Assembly (NCBI GenBank): GCA_031273835.1 | Contig: JAISRD010000001.1 | Coordinates: forward strand, 1-25,369 | Direction: 5' to 3' | Length of the DNA: 25,369 nucleotides | Origin: Treponema sp. | GTDB taxonomy: Bacteria > Spirochaetota > Spirochaetia > Treponematales > Breznakiellaceae | In this document: one piece after another, positions 1 to 8,194 of the stretch | How the letters are laid out: each line of letters begins with the position of its first letter | Position numbering within the stretch: position 1 is the stretch's first letter | The notes under the pieces: model-generated | Databases searched by the model: none | The model's input: only the letters and a program-made list of their open reading frames with translations | What the model was told of the DNA's origin: nothing | Translations under genes and position numbers: made by a program

Positions 1-995
1 GAAACGCAGGAACCGCACTGCGTACAGCCGGGTATCCTGGCCATGGCGTCGATCCAATGTTCCGTGGTATAGAGTTCCGTGGGCATGCGCCTGATAAGCT
101 GGGGCATGCGGGCGCAGAAGTTAAGGGCGATTCCCGCCGGACAGGGAAGGCAGTACCCGCAGCCCCGGCAGAATTCCCCCGCCAGTTCCACCCGGTCGGC
201 GGCGATGCGGGCCCTGTCCTCGGCGCTTAAGCCGCCGCTCTGCGACGCCCTGGCGGCAAGAAGCTCGTCCAGTTCGTCTTCCCGCTGTATCCCCCAGATG
301 GGGAGGGCCCCGCCGCTTTCGCCGCCGGACCCGGGGCTTTCCGCCGCCCCGAGGGAACCGAACCAGGCGCGGGCCGTGGATATGCCGGTGATAAGCCCGC
401 CGCTTAAGGCCTTCATCGCGATAAAGCCGATGTTTTTTTTACCGCAGAGCTCCATCAGATCGAATTCAGCCTTGCCCGACAAATACGAGAAGGGGAACTG
501 CAGGGTATCGTAGAGCCCGCTTTCAACCGCCTGGGAGGCAAGCGGTACGCGGTGGTTGGTAAAACCGATAAAGCGGATCTTCCCCTGTTCACGGGCTTTG
601 AAGGCCGCCTCATAAAGGCCGGATCCGTCGCCGGGTTTAACGCAGACAGGGGGATTGTGGAACTGATAAATATCGATGTGATCGGTTTTAAGCAGGGTAA
701 GGCTCGTTTCCAGATCTTTCCAAAACCCTTCGGCGTCCACCGCCATGGTTTTGCTTGCCAGGATGAATTCCCCCCGCCTTTTCGACAGGGCCCTGCCGAT
801 TTTCAATTCGCTGTCCGTATAGGCCCTGGCGGTATCGAAAAAGTTTATGCCCCCCTCCAGGGCTTTGTTCAGTATCCGTACCGCGTCTTTCATGGCGGTA
901 CGCTGTAAAGGCAGGGCGCCGAATCCGTCCCTGCCGGCGCTGAGCCCCGTGCGTCCCAGGATGATCCTTTCCGCGCCGCTGTCCTGAGTCTTCAT
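1..995 (-). CDS. Aldo/keto reductase with C-terminal [4Fe-4S] domain (partial, cut by window edge)
   Basis: NAD(P)H-dependent oxidoreductase of the aldo/keto reductase superfamily; the substrate cannot be told. About 331 residues are visible and the 3' end lies outside the window. The TIM-barrel part carries the AKR tetrad: D and Y in FFDTARAY (about residue 49), K in ASKTMA, H in YQFHN. A ferredoxin-like tail follows, with CRGCGYCLPCP near residue 272 and a second cluster CTQCGSC near the edge, which is the arrangement of the Fe-S subgroup of AKRs. The start ATG overlaps the stop of the pantothenate kinase gene as ATGA (992-995), so it is probably co-transcribed and translationally coupled with it. 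The family call is firm; the link to CoA metabolism is only by position. Confidence 0.88.
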   Translation of the reverse strand, partial: MKTQDSGAERIILGRTGLSAGRDGFGALPLQRTAMKDAVRILNKALEGGINFFDTARAYTDSELKIGRALSKRRGEFILASKTMAVDAEGFWKDLETSLTLLKTDHIDIYQFHNPPVCVKPGDGSGLYEAAFKAREQGKIRFIGFTNHRVPLASQAVESGLYDTLQFPFSYLSGKAEFDLMELCGKKNIGFIAMKALSGGLITGISTARAWFGSLGAAESPGSGGESGGALPIWGIQREDELDELLAARASQSGGLSAEDRARIAADRVELAGEFCRGCGYCLPCPAGIALNFCARMPQLIRRMPTELYTTEHWIDAMARIPGCTQCGSCV

Positions 996-1810
996 AAATT
1001 CTGTTCCCAGGCAAGGCCCGCCCCTATGGCGGTGGTATACTCCGCGTCGGGGGGATACTCAAATTGAATTTGGTAAAGGCCGGTAATAGCCTGGAGCACT
1101 TTTTTCCCGATGGAATTACCGCTGCCGTTGCCGGTAACAATTACCCGGTCGGTATTCTTGCTCTTGGCGGCAAAAACCGAAAGCATTCCGATTACCTGAA
1201 AAACCATGTTAATCAGGGCCAGGGCGATATCCTCGTTCCGGGCGCTGTCCAGCATCTTCCCGAAATTGGAAGCCGTGGTTTCCCTGTTAAAAAAACTCAA
1301 ATCCGTTTCGGTAATGTCTTCGATGAACAGGTCCACCTGGTTGAGACGGCCCTTTTCCGCCAGGGCCATGATCCCGTTAAAGTCCGACATGGCAAAAAGC
1401 CGCTTTGCCAGGCCGAGTATGGTGCCGCCGCCGACCCCGGACCCGCCCAGATGGAAGATGCCCTTCCTGCCGGCGTCGATAATCGCCGTGCCCGTGCCGA
1501 CATTGGCGATGATGATGTCGTCCCGCCCGGCAAGGAAGATCCCCCCTATGCCTATGGCCTGGATTTCATCCGCCCTGCCGGTAGATATGCCGAAGAGATC
1601 ATCCTTTATCTTTGCCGCCCCCGCCCCGGTTACCATGATCTTTTGAATATCGCTCATTTTTATGCCGTTTTCCACGATCATTTTACCAAAGGCGCCGGTG
1701 GCGGAGGTAAGGGCGTCCAGGGCTTTGGTTTTAATTTTGTGGAGGACCCGGCCCTCATAAATAGAAACCGCCTTTGTGGTTGTGCTGCCTATGTCTATGC
1801 CGATGATCAT
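992..1810 (-). CDS. coaW: Type II pantothenate kinase (CoaW-like)
   Basis: Phosphorylates pantothenate with ATP, the first step of coenzyme A synthesis, in the cytoplasm. The 272 residues match the short bacterial type II kinases of the ASKHA fold. Visible motifs are the phosphate-1 loop GIDIGSTTTK (4-13), NVGTGTAI (103-110), the glycine-rich GGSGVGGGTILGL (122-134) and TASNFGKM (179-186). The last of these is characteristic of the PanK II family and argues against the related BadF/HgdC activator ATPases, which lack it. Glu82 in DEIQAIG sits about where the family's catalytic Glu lies (inference). It is first in a two-gene minus-strand unit with the Fe-S aldo/keto reductase. No strong Shine-Dalgarno is seen, only AAGAAAAG. 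Many spirochaetes use the unrelated type III enzyme CoaX, so the type II form is worth noting. Confidence 0.8.
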   Translation of the reverse strand: MIIGIDIGSTTTKAVSIYEGRVLHKIKTKALDALTSATGAFGKMIVENGIKMSDIQKIMVTGAGAAKIKDDLFGISTGRADEIQAIGIGGIFLAGRDDIIIANVGTGTAIIDAGRKGIFHLGGSGVGGGTILGLAKRLFAMSDFNGIMALAEKGRLNQVDLFIEDITETDLSFFNRETTASNFGKMLDSARNEDIALALINMVFQVIGMLSVFAAKSKNTDRVIVTGNGSGNSIGKKVLQAITGLYQIQFEYPPDAEYTTAIGAGLAWEQNL

Positions 1811-1868
1811 AATCTTTTCTTTTGACCTTTTTTCCTTTACGATGATCTATACTATAAAGGAGAGCGCT

Positions 1869-3170
1869 GTGCCAGTCAAACCAATAGTCCTGCTTACCGC
1901 GATTTTGATGTATACCCTTATTGTGATCTTCCCCGACAAAAAATCCTTAAGCGCCGTCGGGGCGGCTTTGCTGATGATCATAATCCGTTCCATCGGAGGG
2001 GAAGCCGGGTTTTTCAGCCTGGTACGGGAAGCGGGAACCGAGCTTATCAACTGGGACGTGCTGATGATCTTCGTGGGAAGCCTTGTTATCGCCGAGCTTT
2101 TTATCTATTCCCGGGTTCCCGCGGTAATTGCCGATACCCTGGTCCTGCGTTCCCCCAATGTGGGTATCGCCATGGTGCTTATTCTGATCATGACCGGCCT
2201 TATCAGCGCTTTTGTGGAAAACGTCGCCACGGTCCTTGTCATGGCCCCCATAGCCCTGGCCCTCTGTTCAAAGCTCAAGATCAACCCCATGTACTTTATG
2301 GTAGGACTGGCGGTAATGGCCAATCTCCAGGGTACCGCCACCCTGGTGGGGGACCCCCCTTCGATGATCTTTGCCGATTACGCAAAATACGGTTTTAACG
2401 ACTTCTTTTTCTTTAACGGGAGGCCTTCAATTTTCTTTGCCGTCCAGGCGGGGATGATCGCCGGGGCGCTTTTCTTTTACTGTATTTTTGCTAAAAACGG
2501 AGGCAAAAAGGCGGCCGTCGAAAAGGAAACCGTTCTTTCCCTGGTTCCCGCCTGGCTGCTCGTTCTTATGATAGGCGGCCTGGCGGCGGCCTCCTTTATC
2601 TACGGCGGCATCTCCCTTGCATCGGGACTGATTGTGGTGATCCTTGCCCTGGCGGGGCTCATCTGGTATTGGCTGCGGGAGAGAAGTTTTCCCAAGGTTT
2701 GGGGAATCATCAAGGGCCTGGACTGGGATACGGCCTTTTTCCTGGCCGGTATTTTTGTCGTGGTCGGCGCGGTTTCATCGGCGGGCCTGCTTGAGGACTT
2801 TGCATCCTTCTTGTCCGCCCTGATAGGCAGCAACGTCCTTTTGGGCTTTGTCCTTATCGTTGCCGTCTCTATTTTTATTTCCGGTTTTGTGGACAATGTT
2901 CCCTATATCATCGTCATGCTTCCCGTGGCCGCCTCCCTGGCCGCCGAACTTTCCCTGCGGCGGGAACTCTACATGTTCGCCCTCCTTGTCGGGTCCTGCA
3001 TGGGCGGCAACCTGACTCCCTTCGGCGCTTCCGCCAATGTCGTTACCGTGGGCATACTGCGCAAACAGGGGGTAAGACTGAACTTTGCCCAGTGGCTTAA
3101 AATAGGGCTGCCCTTTACGGTTCTTACCACCACGGCTTCGGCGGTCCTTATTTGGGTCTTGTGGCGGTGA
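1869..3170 (+). CDS. ArsB/NhaD-family (ion transporter superfamily) membrane permease
   Basis: Integral membrane protein of about 433 residues with 10-12 hydrophobic segments, resembling the ArsB/NhaD/P-protein group of ion transporters. Each half carries the family's re-entrant signature: GTATLVGDPPSMI in the first half and CMGGNLTPFGASANVV near the C terminus. SAFVENVATVLVMAP and SGFVDNVPYIIVMLP are the matching repeats, so the inverted-repeat architecture is complete. The substrate (Na+/H+, arsenite or an organic anion) cannot be told. The open frame extends to an ATG at 1776, but the GTG at 1869 is preceded by AAGGAG six bases upstream and begins just before the first membrane segment, so that start is preferred. 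It is transcribed alone, divergent from coaW and convergent with the next operon. Confidence 0.85.
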   Translation: MPVKPIVLLTAILMYTLIVIFPDKKSLSAVGAALLMIIIRSIGGEAGFFSLVREAGTELINWDVLMIFVGSLVIAELFIYSRVPAVIADTLVLRSPNVGIAMVLILIMTGLISAFVENVATVLVMAPIALALCSKLKINPMYFMVGLAVMANLQGTATLVGDPPSMIFADYAKYGFNDFFFFNGRPSIFFAVQAGMIAGALFFYCIFAKNGGKKAAVEKETVLSLVPAWLLVLMIGGLAAASFIYGGISLASGLIVVILALAGLIWYWLRERSFPKVWGIIKGLDWDTAFFLAGIFVVVGAVSSAGLLEDFASFLSALIGSNVLLGFVLIVAVSIFISGFVDNVPYIIVMLPVAASLAAELSLRRELYMFALLVGSCMGGNLTPFGASANVVTVGILRKQGVRLNFAQWLKIGLPFTVLTTTASAVLIWVLWR

Positions 3171-3373
3171 ACCTCCACCCGGATACAGCCGGGGGACCGA
3201 ATTCCCCCAAAGCCGACAAGGGCGGCGGCCGTAATGCCTCAAAACAAATTCTAGCGAAAAGGCGGCATCCATGCCGTCTTCTTACTCTTCCCTTCGTGTT
3301 TTTTCGTGCTTTTAGTGGTTAATTCTTAGGTCTTCCGTCCGTGGTTCCTTCAGGTTTTTTGTTGTTTCCGCGC
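3171..3373. other. Convergent intergenic region with small hairpins and a CACGAA-type motif
   Basis: A non-coding 203-bp gap between two converging genes. It holds short palindromes: CCCGG/CCGGG near 3179, GGGGGA/TCCCCC near 3190-3208, and CGGCAT/ATGCCG near 3265. A stretch at 3289-3326 reads on the minus strand as TTAACCACTAAAAGCACG followed by runs of A and a second CACGAAGG. No classic U-tract terminator was identified, although the hairpins may serve as one. Confidence 0.45.
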
Positions 3374-5197
3374 TTAACCCGCAAGGTTCTGCATGGCGTT
3401 CTCGGCTCTTTTTTGCAGATCCCTGGCGGCGTCGTTTTTTATCAGTACCGCGTTGGGGCGTATGGGTTCGCCGAAGATCAGGGTTAAGCAGGGTTTCTTT
3501 TTAAACAGTTTAAACAGGCCGTCTGGCTCCCGGCAGACAATACGCATGGGGAGTATCGGAACCTGGGCGTCCGCCGCAAGATAGAAGGCCCCCCGCTGGA
3601 ACTGCCGGATATCCCTGTTGTACCGGATTAAAGCCCCTTCAGGATAAAAGTGGACCAGCTTTCTTTTCCGTAAATACTTTGACAGGGTATAGATAAAGAC
3701 CTGAAGCTCCTTTGGGGTGGAGGGAGTGGGGACCGAACCGAGTATGCTTACAAAAACCCCGGCAATTCCCAATTTAAAGTTGGAAGGCTGGCTCACACAG
3801 ATCAATTTACGGGTAGGTATGCCCACCGCGCATATGGGAGAATCCATTTCATGGATATGGTTACAGATGGTGATTGCCCCTGTCTTTCTTATTTTTTTAA
3901 GGACCCTCCGGTTTTCCACCTTGAGCCCGAACAAAACCCGGTTGATGATAATGAGCAGCGGTATGATAATGCCGAAATAAAAAACCCCCCGGAAAAATTC
4001 TTTTATGTAATTGTTCCGTTCTACGCGGCGGCTGTATTTTTTTATCGCCCCCCCCGCTTTTATAAGCTTTTTGGTTTTATAATCCCTGATCGTGTCGGCG
4101 AACATTTTTTCCAGTTTGATAACCGAATAGCTGATATTGTACGCTTCGCCGAGTTTTGCGTACTTTTTACCCATCTCCTCCCGTTCCAGCCGGTGTTCTA
4201 TCCAGTAATCAAGCTTGTCCCGGAGATCCCGGTAAGAGCCTTTTTTAAAGAGACTCCGTTCATCCAGGGCAAACTGGGAGGCGGCGGATTTCCCGGAATC
4301 CGAGATAATCGGCACTTTGCCGCAGGAAAGCGCCTCCAGGCATGCAATCCCCTCAATCTCGGCGTCCGAAGCGTGTATATAAATATCGGTCTCATGAATA
4401 ATCTTAAGAAGTTCATCCTGGGGGAAAAATCCAAAACGGGGCGCTATCGGCAGCCTGCGGGAAAGGCGCATATAGCGTTTAAGCATGTGTCCCTGGCCGG
4501 CAAAGGTCAGTTTTATTTTGTCCGCGTATCTGGAATGTTTAACCGCCTTGATGATCAGATCCTGCCGTTTTTCCTCCGCCAGCCGCCCGGTCATAAGCAC
4601 CCGTATAAAACCGTCGTTCTTTGCGCCTTCCCCCGCCTCCGGGGGCTTAAAGGCGTCGCAGACGCCGTTTGAAATAACATGAAGCCGGGCCTGGTATTTA
4701 TGTTTCCGCAGTTCCGAGGCGGTAAATTCCGACGGGCAGTGTATATTGTCAAGTTTCCGGTAAAGCCAGATCTTGAACAGAAAATAGAGGGCCGTATTGA
4801 TAAAGCCCAGGAGTTTCAGTTTGATATTGTAGGTAACATTTTCAGGCTGACAGTGGAAGGCCCCTGAAACGGGGATCCCCATTTTACGGGCCAGGCGGAG
4901 GCATTTCCGTTCTATCTGCCAGGGAAAGAAAAGATGGACCAGATCCGCTCCGCTTAGGGCGTCGGTGATGATCTTCCTGTCGAATTTTGCAAAACGCATG
5001 GTATTCTTTTTTGCCACCGGAGTGGCGATGGGTACATAATGCTCCTTAAGGCCGTACATATCCTTTCCCTGTACCCCGATGCCGAGCACCCGTACCGTAT
5101 GGCCCCGCTTGATAAGTTCCTCCCGAAAGCGGTGGGCGGAAACGGCGGTCCCGTCCGTCTCCTGAGTGTAGTTGTCCTCGACAAATACGATTACCAT
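3374..5197 (-). CDS. Bifunctional GT4 glycosyltransferase - PlsC-type acyltransferase fusion
   Basis: A 607-residue two-domain protein. Residues 1 to about 375 form a GT-B glycosyltransferase of family 4: N-terminal ETDGTAVSAHRFREEL, the VLMTGRLAEEKRQD segment (200-213), and the E-x7-E motif at E280/E288. The start resembles diacylglycerol glucosyltransferases. A hydrophobic segment (about 404-424) follows, then an acyltransferase of the PlsC/LPLAT family with H-x4-D at H447/D452 and FYPEGALIR (517-525). The order suggests one membrane-bound enzyme that both glycosylates and acylates a lipid, possibly in glycolipid synthesis; this is inference. It is last in the uvrD-TPR operon, four bases after the TPR gene. 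Fusion by assembly error is unlikely because the frame runs uninterrupted through the linker. Confidence 0.87.
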   Translation of the reverse strand: MVIVFVEDNYTQETDGTAVSAHRFREELIKRGHTVRVLGIGVQGKDMYGLKEHYVPIATPVAKKNTMRFAKFDRKIITDALSGADLVHLFFPWQIERKCLRLARKMGIPVSGAFHCQPENVTYNIKLKLLGFINTALYFLFKIWLYRKLDNIHCPSEFTASELRKHKYQARLHVISNGVCDAFKPPEAGEGAKNDGFIRVLMTGRLAEEKRQDLIIKAVKHSRYADKIKLTFAGQGHMLKRYMRLSRRLPIAPRFGFFPQDELLKIIHETDIYIHASDAEIEGIACLEALSCGKVPIISDSGKSAASQFALDERSLFKKGSYRDLRDKLDYWIEHRLEREEMGKKYAKLGEAYNISYSVIKLEKMFADTIRDYKTKKLIKAGGAIKKYSRRVERNNYIKEFFRGVFYFGIIIPLLIIINRVLFGLKVENRRVLKKIRKTGAITICNHIHEMDSPICAVGIPTRKLICVSQPSNFKLGIAGVFVSILGSVPTPSTPKELQVFIYTLSKYLRKRKLVHFYPEGALIRYNRDIRQFQRGAFYLAADAQVPILPMRIVCREPDGLFKLFKKKPCLTLIFGEPIRPNAVLIKNDAARDLQKRAENAMQNLAG

Positions 5198-5201
5198 GGC
5201 G

Positions 5202-5942
5202 TTACTCTGCCTCGTCCCTCATTTGCAGGGCAAATTTATTGGTAGGATACAATTCAAGGGCCTTCTTTATCCACACGAGGGCTTCCTGCTTTTGATTGAG
5301 CCTGAGGTGTGCGTAGCCGATGGCTGAATAAACATTGAAATAATCGTCCTTTTGGAGGAACACGCCGCCGGAAAGTATTTTGGTCATTTCGGAGATCCCC
5401 CGCTTCGGATCGCCCAGTATGCCGGGGCCGAAGGCCCAGCGGGAGGCAAGCAGGTATTTGCTGCCGGCATTGCGGGAATCCAGGGCGGAGGCTTTTTTTG
5501 CGTATTGCTCCACCTTTGGCCCGTTGCTCATTACCCAGGGCGCGGGTTTGAGCATACAGATCTGCCCGTAATGGGCGGCCAGTATTTCATAGGCCGCCGC
5601 GCTGGGCTCTTCCGCTATGGATTGTTCCGCCAGGGCTATGCCCTTTTCATAACAGGAGAGGGCTTCGTCCCTGCGTTCATCCTGCTGGAAGGCCCGGCCC
5701 ATCATATATTCACAGCGGGAAAGCATGGCGTTTTTTTCCGCACCGGAAAGCAGATCCCGGGCTTGCGCCGAAGCCTGCCGGTAGAGAGGCGCCACCTCGT
5801 CGGCCTTGAGAACCTGGGCAAAAACCGCCTCCCGCAGGGGGATGAACCACCGGGGAACTTCCCAGGCCGGGACAATCAGCGGAACAAGGACCAGAAACGC
5901 CGTGAAAAATCCCCGTTTCCCGCCTTTTGCAAAAATCCTCAT
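5202..5942 (-). CDS. Exported TPR-repeat protein
   Basis: A 246-residue protein with a basic N terminus (MRIFAKGGKRG) and a hydrophobic stretch at about 12-26, consistent with a signal peptide or membrane anchor; there is no lipobox cysteine. TPR-like helical pairs are visible near 78-105 (MMGRAFQQDERRDEALSCYE) and 205-240 (YSAIGYAHLRLNQKQEAL followed by ALELYPTN). It probably acts as a periplasmic or membrane-attached scaffold; no partner can be named. The start codon overlaps the uvrD stop as ATGA (5939-5942), and its stop lies four bases before the glycosyltransferase-acyltransferase start, so it sits inside an operon. It could resemble TRAP-associated TPR proteins of treponemes, but no TRAP permease genes are nearby. 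Confidence 0.75.
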   Translation of the reverse strand: MRIFAKGGKRGFFTAFLVLVPLIVPAWEVPRWFIPLREAVFAQVLKADEVAPLYRQASAQARDLLSGAEKNAMLSRCEYMMGRAFQQDERRDEALSCYEKGIALAEQSIAEEPSAAAYEILAAHYGQICMLKPAPWVMSNGPKVEQYAKKASALDSRNAGSKYLLASRWAFGPGILGDPKRGISEMTKILSGGVFLQKDDYFNVYSAIGYAHLRLNQKQEALVWIKKALELYPTNKFALQMRDEAE

Positions 5943-8095
5943 GAAAACTGCCCCCGTATCTGGGCGAAAAAATCAACCGCCTCCACGGAATTTTCCGTCT
6001 CTCCCCCTTCATTATACAACAATACCAGATGGGATGGGATTTCTTCAAGGAACGGAGAGGGGGCGCAGGTTATCACATCCTGGAGGCGCCGCCGGCGGGC
6101 GCAGCTGGTTATGTAGAGCTTTTCCCGCGCCCTGGTGATGGCCACATAGAAGAGCCTCCTTTCTTCTTCCGGGGCGCCCGGATCTTCGCCGTCCTCTTCC
6201 ATGCTTCTGGTATGGGGGATGATTCCCTCTTCCGCCCCGGCGATAAACACCACGGGGAATTCCAGCCCCTTGGCGGCGTGGATGGTCATGATGTTGACCT
6301 TTCCCGTATCGCCGTCGTCGTCGTCCCTGCTGTTGGTTATAAGGCTTATGCGGTTGAGCCATGCGTAGAGGCCCGTTTCAAAATTGTCCGGATCATTTTC
6401 CCAATGTTCAACGGACTGGATAAGGTATTCTATGTTGGCGAATTTCCACCGGGCTGTTTTTTCTTCCCTGCCGAATTCCGCCACCAGATAGGACCAGTAA
6501 TCGATTTTGTCCGTCAGGTTCCGTATCTTCTCCGCCAGGTTCCGGGGATCGGAGAGTATCCTTTCCCGAAAGGCTTCAAGCATACTCATAAAGACATCAA
6601 GCTCGCCCCTTGTCTTAGCCGGCAGGGGAGAGGCGACGCCCTCAGGCAGACGGACGAGCCTTTCCATGGCGGACCAGAGGGAACCCCGGTTTCCTCCTGC
6701 GGAACCCTGGCTTCCCCGAGTGGAATCCCTGTTTCCGCCTGCGGGCCCCTGATTCTTCCGGGCCGCCCCGGAAATCAGCTCTACGGTGCTTTTTCCTATG
6801 CCCCGCCGGGGGGTATTGATGATGCGCATCAGGTTAATATCATCGTGAAAATTGGCGATCACCTTGAGGTAGGAAATGATGTCCTTTATTTCCTTGCGGG
6901 AGAAAAAACTCTGCCCCCCGGAAACCCGGTAGGGAATGTTTGATTCCAGCAGGGCCTCTTCTATGGCCCTGGTCATTGAGTTGGTCCGCAGCAGTATCCC
7001 GAAATCGCCGTAATGTAAGCCCTCCCGCATCATGTGTTCCTTGATCTGGGCGGCGATAAATCCGGCCTCATCGCTTTCATTTTCGGGATGGTGGAGTACA
7101 ATGGGCCTGCCCCCGGTATTTCCCGACCAGAGGGTTTTTTCCTTGCGCCTGGTATTGTGGGCAATGACCCCGTTGGCCGCCTCCAGTATCGTCGTGGTGG
7201 ACCGGTAATTTTGCTCCAGTTTGATTTCCCTGCAGCCGGGAAAATCCTCTTCAAAACGGAGGAGGTTTTCGTAATTGGCCCCCCGCCAGGAATAGATGGA
7301 CTGATCATCGTCCCCCACGGCGCAGATATTGGGGAGACCGCTTTCCCCAGCGGCGCCGCTCCCCGGGGAATTGCCCAGGGCCAGGAGCTTTAACAGCCGG
7401 TACTGGATAAGGCTTGTATCCTGGAATTCATCTACCATGATGTACCGGAAGCGGTTCCGGTATTTGGCAAGGGTTTCGGGGTGTTTTTCAAAGAGTTCTA
7501 TGGGCAGGACCAGCAGGTCGTCGAAGTCGAGGGCGTTAAAAACCTTAAGGCCGTGCTGGTATTCCCGGTACACCCCCTCATAGGCGGAGGGGTCCGGCGC
7601 CGCTTCAGTTCCCGGAGCGTCGGCCCAGGTATAACGGCCCGTCTTGATATTGGAAAAAAGCTCCCCCAGGGCATAGAGGCAGGCCCTGTTTAATCTATCC
7701 GCGCCGAGCCGCGATTCCCTTAAGGATTCTTTGATCAGCTCCGTCCTGTCGGTTTCGTCGTAGATGGAAAAATTTTCCCGGTATCCCAGGGCTTCAATTT
7801 CTTTCCGCAGTATCTTTACCCCGAAGGCATGGAAGGTGCTTACCGTAAGGCTTTGGAGCTTTTTCCCCGTTAACTCCCTGACCCGTTTTTCCATTTCCCG
7901 GGCGGCCTTATTGGTAAAGGTCAGGGCGAGGATGGCGTGTTGGGGTATGCCCCGCTCAAGCATACGGGCGATACGGTACGTGATAACCCGGGTTTTGCCC
8001 GAGCCCGCCCCGGCTATGATCAGCAGCGGCCCCTCGGCGGTCCGTACCGCCTCCAACTGGGGGCTGTTAAGTTCCCCCTCCAAATCAAGCAGCAT
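5939..8095 (-). CDS. UvrD/PcrA/Rep-type ATP-dependent DNA helicase
   Basis: A 718-residue superfamily 1A 3'-5' helicase acting in repair and replication-fork clearance. In order: Q-motif LNSPQLEAV; Walker A AGAGSGKT (28-35); TFTNKAAREM; motif II VDEFQDTS; GDDDQSIYSWRGA; QNYRSTTTIL; motif V MTIHAAKGLEFPVVF; motif VI RRLFYVAITRAREK. Length and motif order fit PcrA/UvrD, but UvrD, PcrA and Rep cannot be separated by eye. The 2B region carries a Gly/Asn/Ser/Arg-rich insert (about residues 447-475) built from a 42-bp imperfect tandem duplication. The C terminus is shorter than in proteins with a Tudor-like UvrD tail. No Shine-Dalgarno precedes the ATG; a TATACT hexamer lies six bases upstream. It is first in the operon with the TPR gene and the GT-AT fusion. 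Confidence 0.92.
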   Translation of the reverse strand: MLLDLEGELNSPQLEAVRTAEGPLLIIAGAGSGKTRVITYRIARMLERGIPQHAILALTFTNKAAREMEKRVRELTGKKLQSLTVSTFHAFGVKILRKEIEALGYRENFSIYDETDRTELIKESLRESRLGADRLNRACLYALGELFSNIKTGRYTWADAPGTEAAPDPSAYEGVYREYQHGLKVFNALDFDDLLVLPIELFEKHPETLAKYRNRFRYIMVDEFQDTSLIQYRLLKLLALGNSPGSGAAGESGLPNICAVGDDDQSIYSWRGANYENLLRFEEDFPGCREIKLEQNYRSTTTILEAANGVIAHNTRRKEKTLWSGNTGGRPIVLHHPENESDEAGFIAAQIKEHMMREGLHYGDFGILLRTNSMTRAIEEALLESNIPYRVSGGQSFFSRKEIKDIISYLKVIANFHDDINLMRIINTPRRGIGKSTVELISGAARKNQGPAGGNRDSTRGSQGSAGGNRGSLWSAMERLVRLPEGVASPLPAKTRGELDVFMSMLEAFRERILSDPRNLAEKIRNLTDKIDYWSYLVAEFGREEKTARWKFANIEYLIQSVEHWENDPDNFETGLYAWLNRISLITNSRDDDDGDTGKVNIMTIHAAKGLEFPVVFIAGAEEGIIPHTRSMEEDGEDPGAPEEERRLFYVAITRAREKLYITSCARRRRLQDVITCAPSPFLEEIPSHLVLLYNEGGETENSVEAVDFFAQIRGQFS

Positions 8096-8158
8096 GGAAG
8101 GAGTATACCCGGGAAGGGCCGTTTGTGGTATAGGAACGGGCCGGTCCCCTGGGGCTAC

Positions 8159-8187
8159 TTGCGGTTTGGAATATAAGCTTATATTAT
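8159..8187 (+). promoter_or_regulatory. Candidate sigma-70 promoter of the hemerythrin gene
   Basis: TTGCGG at 8159-8164 and TATTAT at 8182-8187 are separated by 17 bases. Transcription would start about seven bases later, almost on the ATG at 8195, giving a leaderless or very short leader. This is pattern reading only; the -35 box matches at three of six positions. Confidence 0.4.
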
Positions 8188-8194
8188 TGTGATT

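Noticed and set aside
1064..1825. Long plus-strand open frame opposite coaW
   Set aside because: It is antisense to a clearly conserved kinase; its translation has no recognisable motif and reflects GC-rich codon use.
1776..1868. N-terminal extension of the transporter to an ATG at 1776
   Set aside because: It would overlap coaW's start and has no ribosome-binding site; GTG 1869 has AAGGAG at proper spacing.
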